Positions 23,851 through 31,696 of a DNA stretch of 58,779 nucleotides are shown here, one piece after another. The DNA is from [Mycobacterium] vasticus. GTDB taxonomy: Bacteria; Actinomycetota; Actinomycetes; Mycobacteriales; Mycobacteriaceae. Made by a program: the position numbers and the translations under genes. Position 1 is the first letter of the stretch; each line of letters starts with the position of its first letter. Under the pieces are notes generated by a model. It worked only from the letters and a program-made list of their open reading frames with translations. It searched no databases and had not been told where the DNA came from. Location: positions 4,024,051 to 4,082,829 of the forward strand of contig NZ_CP084028.1 of assembly GCF_020181595.1 (NCBI RefSeq). Direction: 5' to 3'.

Positions 23851-25149
23851 ATGGACGATCGACTTTTCGAGCCCGAAATCGAGACGATGCCGCGCGACAA
23901 GATCGCCGAGCGTCAGCAGGCACGCGTCATCGAGGTGGTCCGCCTCGCCTACGAGAACTCGCCGATGTACCGATGGTGGTGGGCCCGCCACAACGTGCGT
24001 CCGGACGAGATCAAGTCCCTGGCCGACTTCACCGAGAAAATACCCTTCATCTCGAAGGACGTCATCAGGAAGTGGCGCGACGAACACGGCGATCCGTTCG
24101 GCGGACTGTTCACCGGTGCACGCCAGCGGGTATCGGCGGTGACGTCGAGTTCGGGGACCACCGGGGAGCCTACCTTCTTCGCTGAGTACCACGAACCGTT
24201 CGGAAATCTCGCGATGGGCCTGGCTCGTCCCCTGTGGGGACACGGCTTGCGCCCTGGCGACTATGCGCTTGATCAGCCCACGACATTCCGTGGCCTCACA
24301 CACCACACGATGCGCCTTATCGGGGTCACGACAGTTGAGATCGACACGTTCATCGGATCGTGGCGCAGTGTGCTGCAGGCCATCGAGCGTTACGACATTC
24401 GGTACATGCAGCTGATCGGTCCCTTGATGGCGGAGCTGGAGCGACTCAGCGAACACTGCGATATGCGTGCAGCCCTGGCACCGCTGAAGTTCGCAGGCTT
24501 CGCCGGCGAGCCGATCGGCAGTCGACTGCGGGCGAGGGTGCGCGACGAATGGAACGTAAAGCTGGTGATGTGGACCAGCGTCGGAGACATCGGCACGGCC
24601 TGGCAGTGCACTGAAGGCGACGGATACCACGTCGGGGAGGATGGCGCGTTCGTAGAATGCTGCGACCCGATATCGGGTGCTGCGGTCCCGGATGGCAGCA
24701 TCGGTGAACTGGTTGTCACCGCCATCGACGACGAGTTGGCCCCATTGATTCGATTCCGATCCGACGACCTTGTGCGTCTCGACCGGACAGTCTGCGACTG
24801 TTCCCGCACACACCTTCGGATGTGGCCGGTGGGTCGCAAGGGCGACAGGATTGTCGTTCGAGGCCGCACCGTCGTGCCGCACGATGTGTGGGAGGTGATC
24901 GAACAGTGTGACGAGACACGAGCCGCCCTGTTCCAGATCATCAGGCCGACAGAGGAACTCGACGAGCTGAGGGTCAGGGTGGGTTACGACACCAGCCGGA
25001 CCGCCAGCCTCGCCGAGCTTCGTCAACGACTGATGAGCTGTATCGAAGAAAGCGTCGGTGTCCGTCCAGTGCTCGAAATGGTGGATGAACAAGCCATCAT
25101 CGCGCGGGCTTCCTCGGCAGTGAAGATTCCCAGAGTGAGCAAGAAATGA
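23851..25149 (+). CDS. Phenylacetate-CoA ligase-like AMP-dependent ligase (PaaK-like)
   Basis: A 432-residue ANL-superfamily protein of the PaaK branch, which lacks the long N-terminal subdomain of FadD proteins. It has the P-loop SSSGTTGEPTFF, the GFAGEPIG segment, a WTSVGDIGTAW A5-like motif, the GELVVT strand and the hinge GDRIVVRGRTV. It should form acyl- or aryl-CoA from a free acid with ATP. ATG 23851, preceded by AAGG, is preferred over the 16-residue extension. It is 126 nt after the thiolase gene and in the same direction. Confidence 0.88.
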   Translation: MDDRLFEPEIETMPRDKIAERQQARVIEVVRLAYENSPMYRWWWARHNVRPDEIKSLADFTEKIPFISKDVIRKWRDEHGDPFGGLFTGARQRVSAVTSSSGTTGEPTFFAEYHEPFGNLAMGLARPLWGHGLRPGDYALDQPTTFRGLTHHTMRLIGVTTVEIDTFIGSWRSVLQAIERYDIRYMQLIGPLMAELERLSEHCDMRAALAPLKFAGFAGEPIGSRLRARVRDEWNVKLVMWTSVGDIGTAWQCTEGDGYHVGEDGAFVECCDPISGAAVPDGSIGELVVTAIDDELAPLIRFRSDDLVRLDRTVCDCSRTHLRMWPVGRKGDRIVVRGRTVVPHDVWEVIEQCDETRAALFQIIRPTEELDELRVRVGYDTSRTASLAELRQRLMSCIEESVGVRPVLEMVDEQAIIARASSAVKIPRVSKK

Positions 25150-25159
25150 GTAACTGGTC

Positions 25160-25855
25160 ATGACTTATGCATCGGCGTTGGAGCGGTCCCGGAGCCTGCC
25201 GCGACCGAACCCCGCGATGATCGGGCGTTTCACTGTCGACGGGGAAGACATTGACTTCCCGGTCAGTGAAGCTGATCTGGACCGGGACAGCCTTTGGTGG
25301 AAAGAAATCCTCCGCGGTTACGGCGTCAAGGCCGGCGACCATGTTCTGATCAGCTCGCATGCATGGCATTGCCCGTGGATCGATCCCATCCGGACGGCGT
25401 TGACCAAACTCGGCGCGGTACATTCCAACGTCGAGGCATGGGGCTGGGACGCTCCGCGGATGGCGTCGTTCCTGCGCCGGTTTCCCATCTCGCTAATCGT
25501 CGGATTGGAACTGGAATCCGTTCTGGCGCTGGAGAATTCCGAGGATCTGAAGGTCCTTCTGGGTGACGTGACGCTGCTGGCGCAACCGAAAGCTGTCGAA
25601 CGACTGAACGAGTGCGGATTCCGGGCCGCCACGATATTGCGCATCGGGCCCGCGAATGCGGTTGCGCCGGCCGGCGAGAGCGGTACAGCGAGATTGATCA
25701 TCGACAACGATGAGTGGCTCATCCAAACGCAAGGCAACGAATTCGTCGTGACTTCCCGTTCTGAGCGCTCAGCCAGATTCGAGCGACAGCTGACTGGTGT
25801 TCACGGCCGTACCCTTCACGTCGAAGACCGCACCTACCTGGAGTTGCAGGCATGA
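25160..25855 (+). CDS. Unknown protein resembling the N-terminal part of an ANL ligase
   Basis: A 231-residue protein not confidently assigned to a family. The segment GVKAGDHVLISSHAW...RTALTKLGAVHSNVEAWGWD and the following FLRRFPISLIVGLELESV resemble the first alpha/beta subdomain of acyl-CoA ligases. The P-loop, A5 and hinge motifs are absent. There is no signal peptide or membrane segment. It begins 10 nt after the PaaK-like gene and ends in an ATGA overlap with the next ligase, so it is co-translated with both. It may be an accessory subunit of a split ligase or a diverged pseudo-enzyme. Confidence 0.8.
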   Translation: MTYASALERSRSLPRPNPAMIGRFTVDGEDIDFPVSEADLDRDSLWWKEILRGYGVKAGDHVLISSHAWHCPWIDPIRTALTKLGAVHSNVEAWGWDAPRMASFLRRFPISLIVGLELESVLALENSEDLKVLLGDVTLLAQPKAVERLNECGFRAATILRIGPANAVAPAGESGTARLIIDNDEWLIQTQGNEFVVTSRSERSARFERQLTGVHGRTLHVEDRTYLELQA

Positions 25856-27432
25856 CCGCAAGCCGTCCGGCGACTGTCGCCCACATCCTGGCGCAGAACG
25901 CATCGGCATACCCGGATCGCATCGCGCTGATCGACGGAGACATCCGCTTGACGTGGACCGACTTGGCCTCGCGTGTCGATCGCCTTGCCGGGGCGCTGCG
26001 ACAACGCGGTGTGTCCCGGGGCGACCGGATCTTATGGCTGGGGCAGAATTCGTTTCGAGTCTACGAGCTGCTTTGCGTAGCAGCGAAACTCGGCGCAATG
26101 GTGTGTCCCGCCAACTGGCGCTGGTCTGCCGCCGAGATCGAATTCGCGGTCGACGACTTCGATCCGCGCGTGGTGTTCTGGCAGAGTGAAGAGATCGGCG
26201 ATGTGATCGCGCAGGTACCGGGACGGACCGAACGGCTGTGGATCCGTCACGATGCCGATCCGGGTGGGGACGGCTACGAAAGGCTGGTGACGGGCGGAAA
26301 TCCGCCGACAGACCTGCCTGAGGTCTCTTCCGACGATGCGCTATTGGTGATCTACACCGCCGCTATCGACGGTCGGCCGGGCGGGTCGATGCTGTCGCAC
26401 ACCAATCTCATCACGACCGCGCTGACCACTTCCTGGGCCTACTCGGTGAGCGCTCAAACGGTATTCCTCAATGCCGGACCGATGTTTCACATCGGCAATT
26501 GGCAGATCGTCGGCCTGCCGACCTTCGTCATGGGCGGCACGAATGTCATTCTGCGACGGCCGGATCCGAGCGCAGTTCTTGACGCTTTGGCCAGCCAGAA
26601 ATGCACATCGGCATTCTTGATGCCTGCCACAATTGCCGAGGTTGCTGTGCTACAGCGGAAACAGGCACGTGATCTCAGCGCCTTCCGCGCCAATGCGGCG
26701 TTCCAACTCTGGCAGGGACTGGTCGAGTTGGATGATGTACCAGCCACCCGGATCAGCGGTGGTATCGGCTACGGGCAAACCGAGATGAGTGGCCTCAACG
26801 TGCTCCCCGCATTTGGTGCGGATGGTGTCGGCAACGCCGGCCGGCCGGCGCCCGGCCTCACTGTGGCACTGTTGGACGAGAACGGTGTTCCGGTACGCGA
26901 CGGCGAGACAGGCGAGATCTGTGTGCGCGGAGGCATTGTCCATCTCGGCTACTGGAACCGTCGCGAGACCAACGCGTACCGTTTCCGACACGGATGGTGG
27001 CACACGACCGACTTGGGCCGTTGGGAGTCCGACGGTAGCCTGACCTTCATCGGCACGATGACGCGGATGATCAAATCGGGCGCGGAGAACATCTTTCCCG
27101 CTGAAGTCGAGGCCGCTCTCGAATCCCATCCGGCGGTGCGTGAAGCCGCGATCATCGGTGTTCCGAATCCGCGATTGCTGCAAGACGTTAAGGCTATCGT
27201 CGCATTGCACGAAGGTACCGAATTGACACAGGAGGCACTGATCGAACACTGCAAGGCGAAGATCGCATCGTTCAAGAAACCCAAGAGTATTGAATTCGTC
27301 GAGCGACTCCCTCGGCATGGACCTGACAAGGACTACGACACCCTCGACGATATCTTCGGCGGCGGTGGATACCCAGGCGGCGTCAACCTGGGCGGCGGGG
27401 CCGGCCACGAAGTCAAGCGCAACGTCTCGTGA
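25852..27432 (+). CDS. AMP-dependent acyl-CoA ligase with non-canonical P-loop
   Basis: A 526-residue FadD-like ligase. The adenylation P-loop reads YTAAIDGRPGGSMLSH instead of YTSGTTGxPKG, losing the Ser-Gly-Thr-Thr run and the Lys. Other motifs are kept: GPMFHIGNWQ, GYGQTEM, GWWHTTDLG, and the hinge and CoA region MTRMIKSGAENIFPAEVE. The terminal Lys region is GPDKDYDTLDD rather than NPSGK. Similar TAA-type P-loops occur in some mycobacterial FadD-like proteins, so it may be a real subfamily. Catalytic ability is uncertain. The C-terminus is Gly-rich. Last gene of the operon. Confidence 0.87.
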   Translation: MTASRPATVAHILAQNASAYPDRIALIDGDIRLTWTDLASRVDRLAGALRQRGVSRGDRILWLGQNSFRVYELLCVAAKLGAMVCPANWRWSAAEIEFAVDDFDPRVVFWQSEEIGDVIAQVPGRTERLWIRHDADPGGDGYERLVTGGNPPTDLPEVSSDDALLVIYTAAIDGRPGGSMLSHTNLITTALTTSWAYSVSAQTVFLNAGPMFHIGNWQIVGLPTFVMGGTNVILRRPDPSAVLDALASQKCTSAFLMPATIAEVAVLQRKQARDLSAFRANAAFQLWQGLVELDDVPATRISGGIGYGQTEMSGLNVLPAFGADGVGNAGRPAPGLTVALLDENGVPVRDGETGEICVRGGIVHLGYWNRRETNAYRFRHGWWHTTDLGRWESDGSLTFIGTMTRMIKSGAENIFPAEVEAALESHPAVREAAIIGVPNPRLLQDVKAIVALHEGTELTQEALIEHCKAKIASFKKPKSIEFVERLPRHGPDKDYDTLDDIFGGGGYPGGVNLGGGAGHEVKRNVS

Positions 27433-27454
27433 AGGACGATGATCTGCTGATTCA

Positions 27455-28387
27455 TCACCATTTCCGGAGCCACTCGAGCAGGCGTTGCCAGAGCACCCGC
27501 CGGCTGGTGGCGTGATTGTGGTTGTGTGCGGACTCCGGAAGCCGGAACAATGTGACTGCCGGACTTGAGGGATAGCAATCAATCTCGGCTTCTGGATCCG
27601 GTGCGGTGTCGGCAATCTCGCCAAAAGCGAGAAAAATTGGCACGTCGATCTTTTCGACTACCGATCGGAGCCCAACTGGAGCCAGGTTGCTGACTCCGAG
27701 TTGGCGCGGAAGTACGGTCACGGTGGCTTCATCAGCGGCGAGAACATCGTCGGGGACGTCGGGGGCGTGGAACAGATCGCGGAGCAATTCGCGCGGCACG
27801 TTCAGGTAACCGCTATCCCAGCTCGTCCCGGCCATGTTTGACAGCATCTCCGCGGCGACGCTCTCCTCCAACACTCCCATATTCCAACACCCGCGAAATG
27901 AGCTCCCTAACAAGGCGATTCGTTCGAAACTGTGATGCACGGCCTGCTGAACCGCGGTGAGCTGCCCGCCCATCGAATGACCGACACCGACCAGTCTGAC
28001 CGACGTGCATCCGGGAACCAGCGAGCCGGATTGGATGCGATCGACGAACTGACGGGCAACAGCTGCATTGGCGGCTGCGACGGACTCGGCGGTCAGATAT
28101 TCGTGCCGATGCGGCCGGGTTGACTCCCCGGTTCCGAGGTTGTCAAGGGTTAGCACGGCGAATCCTTGTCGGGCAAAGAATTCGGCGAAGCTGTAGCTTT
28201 CGCGGCCGGGTACCTGAAGGTCCCAATATCCGCGGGTGTACGTGCCCCCGGGGACGGCGACAACTGCGGTGAGCTGATGATCACCGGCATGTTCTGGAGG
28301 GAAGAACGTCGCCTGAATATGGCACTGCTGATCGTTCGGTGAAACGTCGGCACTTACGTCGAAACGAAGCTGAGCCGGCTCGAGCAT
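27455..28387 (-). CDS. Alpha/beta hydrolase
   Basis: A 310-residue alpha/beta hydrolase with the oxyanion region VAVPGGTYTRGYWD, the nucleophile elbow GHSMGG (Ser near residue 157), an acid in the FGEIADTAPDPEAEID region and a His in SAHNHNHATS. It could hydrolyse an ester or act as a C-C hydrolase. The gene starts 2 nt after the FCD regulator gene, so the two are one transcription unit. Its 3' end converges on the ligase operon with only 22 bp between. Confidence 0.87.
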   Translation of the reverse strand: MLEPAQLRFDVSADVSPNDQQCHIQATFFPPEHAGDHQLTAVVAVPGGTYTRGYWDLQVPGRESYSFAEFFARQGFAVLTLDNLGTGESTRPHRHEYLTAESVAAANAAVARQFVDRIQSGSLVPGCTSVRLVGVGHSMGGQLTAVQQAVHHSFERIALLGSSFRGCWNMGVLEESVAAEMLSNMAGTSWDSGYLNVPRELLRDLFHAPDVPDDVLAADEATVTVLPRQLGVSNLAPVGLRSVVEKIDVPIFLAFGEIADTAPDPEAEIDCYPSSPAVTLFRLPESAHNHNHATSRRVLWQRLLEWLRKW

Positions 28388-28389
28388 TC

Positions 28390-29244
28390 CTATCTCCCTG
28401 CGGGTCGGTGTGGTCCAGCACTCGGGGGCTTCGTGCCGAGAATCGCGGCATCGAGCTGATCTAGATGGGCGGTCATCTCGCGGACCGCCAACTCGGCATC
28501 ACCACATGCCACCGCTTCGGCAATGCGGGCATGTGCGGCGAAGGTTGGCTCAGCGTCATGCTCCGCGTGCTGTTGGGCCACATAGTTCACCGAAAGGTGT
28601 GTCAACGCCTCGATGAATAGCAGCAGCGCCGGATTGTCGGTGATCTCGGCGATGACGATGTGCACGTTGTTCGACCCGACCTGACGGAGCTGGTCCTTGG
28701 GAGTCTGCTGTTCCGCTGCAACCGCAGTCCGCAGGCGGGCGGCACCGGCAGGTGTGATCCGCCGGGCCGCCAGACGTACGCAGGTCAACTCGACTTCGCG
28801 CTTTGCCTCCAGTACGTGCTCGCTGCTCACGTTTCTGCTGGAGAGGAACATCTCAAGCGCGTGGGCGGTCGTGGTCGCCTGCGGCTTGCTGATCACCAGT
28901 CCGCCACTGCGGCCCATACGCATGGTCGCAATACCCTGCTGCTCGAGCATCCGAGTGGCTTCGCGTAACACATTGCGCCCGACACCGAACCGTTGCAGCA
29001 ACTCAGCTTCCGATCCGAGGTTTGTGCCCTCGAGCCAGTTCGCCGCACGGATCTCTTCGGTGAGTTCATCGACCACTGACTGTGCCAACCGCTCACCACT
29101 GGCTTTGCGCCCCCCGCGCGACGAGATCATCCGGCTATCGTGGGCGACCCCGCGGTGGATTGCAACGTCGTTGTTGGTGGCTGATGGCAGGGAGCGACGA
29201 GACGCCGAAAGTGGCGTTTTCGGCGAGTCGCTCGACCTTGACAT
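28390..29244 (-). CDS. FCD-domain GntR-family transcriptional regulator
   Basis: A winged-HTH plus FCD regulator. The wHTH covers about residues 50-120 (LAQSVVDELTEEI, then RFGVGRNVLREATRMLEQQGI and the wing RMGRSGGLVI). The all-helical FCD ligand domain follows, with His-containing segments NNVHIVIAEITDNPAL and AHARIAEAVACGDAELA as metal-ligand candidates. The first ~38 residues are low-complexity; ATG 29130 (MISSRGGRK) is a possible shorter start. It lies divergent from the long operon starting at 29325 and next to the palindrome at 29267, which suggests it controls both directions. Confidence 0.87.
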   Translation of the reverse strand: MSRSSDSPKTPLSASRRSLPSATNNDVAIHRGVAHDSRMISSRGGRKASGERLAQSVVDELTEEIRAANWLEGTNLGSEAELLQRFGVGRNVLREATRMLEQQGIATMRMGRSGGLVISKPQATTTAHALEMFLSSRNVSSEHVLEAKREVELTCVRLAARRITPAGAARLRTAVAAEQQTPKDQLRQVGSNNVHIVIAEITDNPALLLFIEALTHLSVNYVAQQHAEHDAEPTFAAHARIAEAVACGDAELAVREMTAHLDQLDAAILGTKPPSAGPHRPAGR

Positions 29245-29266
29245 GGATCACAGTCTCACACGAAAG

Positions 29267-29276
29267 TAGGTACCTA
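29267..29276. promoter_or_regulatory. Palindrome TAGGTACCTA (FCD-regulator operator candidate)
   Basis: A perfect 10-bp palindrome in the 80-bp gap between the divergent FCD regulator and the amidohydrolase operon. GntR-type sites are short palindromes of this kind, though the exact FadR consensus is not seen. Confidence 0.45.
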
Positions 29277-29324
29277 GTAAAGCGTGATTGTGCTCCCACC
29301 AAGCCCTAGCCAGGAGGCGACCCC

Positions 29325-30461
29325 ATGAGTCAGACCAAGTACAAGCTGTTCAGTGTCGATGACCACATCATCGAACCGCCGAACGTATGGACTGACCGAG
29401 TGCCCGCCAAGTACGGCGACCAGATCCCGCACGTCGTCGAAGAGGGCGGCCGTCAGTTCTGGGTGTGGGAAGGGGAGAGGATCCCGCAGATGGGGCTCAA
29501 CGCGGTTGCGGGCAAGCCCCAGGAGGAGTGGAACACCGAGCCTGTCCGCTACACCGACATGATCCCGGGCTGCTACGACCCCGTGCAGCGCGCCAAAGAC
29601 ATGCGCAGCGACGGAATTTTAGCCACGCTGTGCTTTCCGACCCTGACTGGCTTCGGTGGGCGTGTACTGAACAACATCGCCGATAAGGAGTTCGCGTCAC
29701 TGCTGGTGCGGGCCTACAACGATTTCATCCTTGACGAGTGGTGTGCGGCAGCGCCCGAAATGTACGTGCCGATGATCGCCGGACAACTCTGGGATCCGGC
29801 GGCCATGGCTGACGAGATCCGCCGCTGCGCCGAGCGCGGTGCCCGTGCCCTTACATTCCCGGAGGGCACCGTCTCGTTGGGTCTCCCGTCGCTGTTCAGC
29901 GATTACTGGGACCCGATCTGGCGGGCATGCGAGGAGACCGAGGTCGTGGTGTGCATGCACATCGGATCCAGTGGCTCGTTGACCAACCCGGCGCCCGACG
30001 GGCATTTCATCATCCCGATCGCCCTGGGCAACCTCAACGCCCAGGCCGCGATGATCACCTTCGCCATGTCGCCGGTGCCACGCAAGTTCCCCAACATCAA
30101 ACTGGCCATCTCCGAGGGCGGTATCGGATGGATCGCGAGCGCGTTAGAGCGCGCCGATCGCCAATTCAAGAAGCACCGGCTGCATCAACACATGGACGAC
30201 CTACTGCCAAGCGAGGTCTGGCACCGCAACATCTGGGGCTGCATGATCGACGAACCGATCGGCCTGAAGTCCCGCTACGACATCGGCGTAGACAAGATTT
30301 TGTGGGAGTGCGATTACCCGCACTGCGACAGTACCTGGCCGGACAGTCAGAAACTCGTAGAGGAATTCCTCGGCGAACTCCCCGCCGAGGAGATCTCCGC
30401 AATCACTCATGGCAACGCAGAGAAGCTGTTTCGCTGGAAGCTCGGCGTCGGTGCGGTCTGA
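29325..30461 (+). CDS. Amidohydrolase family protein (amidohydrolase_2), first paralogue
   Basis: A 378-residue metal-dependent hydrolase/decarboxylase-like TIM barrel. SVDDHIIEPPNVW gives the N-terminal D-x-H-type region, VCMHIGSSGS the barrel His, SEGGIGW a central segment, and WECDYPHCDSTWP the C-terminal Asp. AGGAGG lies 8 nt before the ATG. It is the first gene of the long operon and is clearly paralogous to the next gene; both keep the pattern DDHxIEPP and DYPHxDSTxP. Substrate unknown. ACMSD-, LigY- or resorcylate-type C-C bond chemistry is possible. Confidence 0.9.
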   Translation: MSQTKYKLFSVDDHIIEPPNVWTDRVPAKYGDQIPHVVEEGGRQFWVWEGERIPQMGLNAVAGKPQEEWNTEPVRYTDMIPGCYDPVQRAKDMRSDGILATLCFPTLTGFGGRVLNNIADKEFASLLVRAYNDFILDEWCAAAPEMYVPMIAGQLWDPAAMADEIRRCAERGARALTFPEGTVSLGLPSLFSDYWDPIWRACEETEVVVCMHIGSSGSLTNPAPDGHFIIPIALGNLNAQAAMITFAMSPVPRKFPNIKLAISEGGIGWIASALERADRQFKKHRLHQHMDDLLPSEVWHRNIWGCMIDEPIGLKSRYDIGVDKILWECDYPHCDSTWPDSQKLVEEFLGELPAEEISAITHGNAEKLFRWKLGVGAV

Positions 30462-30490
30462 ATCTGGTTTGACAAGCTGAGGAGACAGGT

Positions 30491-31696
30491 ATGGATATCC
30501 CGAAAATCATCTCAGTCGATGACCACGTCATCGAGCCACCGACGCTGTGGCAGGAGCGGCTACCGCAGAAATACCGCGAGAACGGACCTCGGGTGGTCCG
30601 TAAAAACGGTCGGATGACCTTCGCCGACGGCGTGCTGAAATTCGAGGAATCTGCGGATGCGCCGGTGGTGGATCTGTGGCACTACGACGACCTGGTTTGG
30701 CCCATTCCCCGGGGTATGGCCCAAGTCGGGCACCTCGATGAACTATCCGCACACTCGGTGAACTACGACGATATCGAGTTGGGCTGCTGGCAACAGAAGG
30801 CCCGGCTGGACGCCCTCGCCGCCAACCACACCGACGGTTCGCTGTCGTTCCCGAGCTTCCCACGGTTCTGCGGCCAGACATTCCTGGAACGCGAAGACAA
30901 GGATCTGGCCCTACTGTGTGTGCGGGCCTACAACGACTGGATGATCGACGAGTGGTGTGCGGGCGACGGTGCCGGCGTGCTGATCCCGTTGACCCTTATT
31001 CCGTTGTGGGACCCGAACTTGGCTGCTGCGGAGGTGCATCGCTGCGCGGACAAGGGCTCCTATGCGGTGGCATTCTCGGAGAACCCGGTTCCGTTGGGAC
31101 TGCCCAGTATTCATGGACCGCACTGGGATCCGTTCCTAGCTGCCTGCGAAGAGACCGGCACCGTGATCAACATGCATATCGGCTCCTCGTCTCAGCTGGC
31201 CGTGACAGCTCCGGATGCGCCATTGGAAGCCGGTATGGCGCTCACCGCGGAGAATTCGGTGCACGCGTTTGTGGACTGGTTGACCTCCGGTGTCTTCGCG
31301 CGCCGACCAGGTTTGAAGATCGCCCTGTCCGAGGGGCAAGTCGGGTGGATGCCGTTCATGATGGAGCGACTCGACTCGGTGTGGGAGCGCAGCCGCTTCT
31401 ATGGCAACCGGCTGCGCGAGGTGCTGCCTGAGCCGCCGAGCAGCTATATTGCGGGGCACCTCTACGGCTGTGTATTCGATGACGTCGAGGGAATGCTGCG
31501 TCGCGATGTGATCGGTATGGGGCAGATAATGTTCGAAACCGACTATCCGCACAGTGATTCGACGTTCCCGCATTCGAAGCAGACGGCAGAGAAACTCGTG
31601 CAACAGGCTGGACTCAACGAGAAAGAGACTTACCAGTTGCTGCGCGGAAACGCGATCGAATGTTTCGGATTGGAGCGGTTGGGGTTCACCAAATGA
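30491..31696 (+). CDS. Amidohydrolase family protein (amidohydrolase_2), second paralogue
   Basis: A 401-residue paralogue of the upstream gene with the same landmarks: SVDDHVIEPPTLW, NMHIGSSSQ, LSEGQVGWMPFMMERLD and FETDYPHSDSTFP. GAGGAGA lies before the ATG. Tandem paralogues suggest two subunits of a hetero-oligomer or two successive or stereospecific reactions. Its stop overlaps the next gene (ATGA), coupling it to the tandem binding protein. Confidence 0.9.
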   Translation: MDIPKIISVDDHVIEPPTLWQERLPQKYRENGPRVVRKNGRMTFADGVLKFEESADAPVVDLWHYDDLVWPIPRGMAQVGHLDELSAHSVNYDDIELGCWQQKARLDALAANHTDGSLSFPSFPRFCGQTFLEREDKDLALLCVRAYNDWMIDEWCAGDGAGVLIPLTLIPLWDPNLAAAEVHRCADKGSYAVAFSENPVPLGLPSIHGPHWDPFLAACEETGTVINMHIGSSSQLAVTAPDAPLEAGMALTAENSVHAFVDWLTSGVFARRPGLKIALSEGQVGWMPFMMERLDSVWERSRFYGNRLREVLPEPPSSYIAGHLYGCVFDDVEGMLRRDVIGMGQIMFETDYPHSDSTFPHSKQTAEKLVQQAGLNEKETYQLLRGNAIECFGLERLGFTK

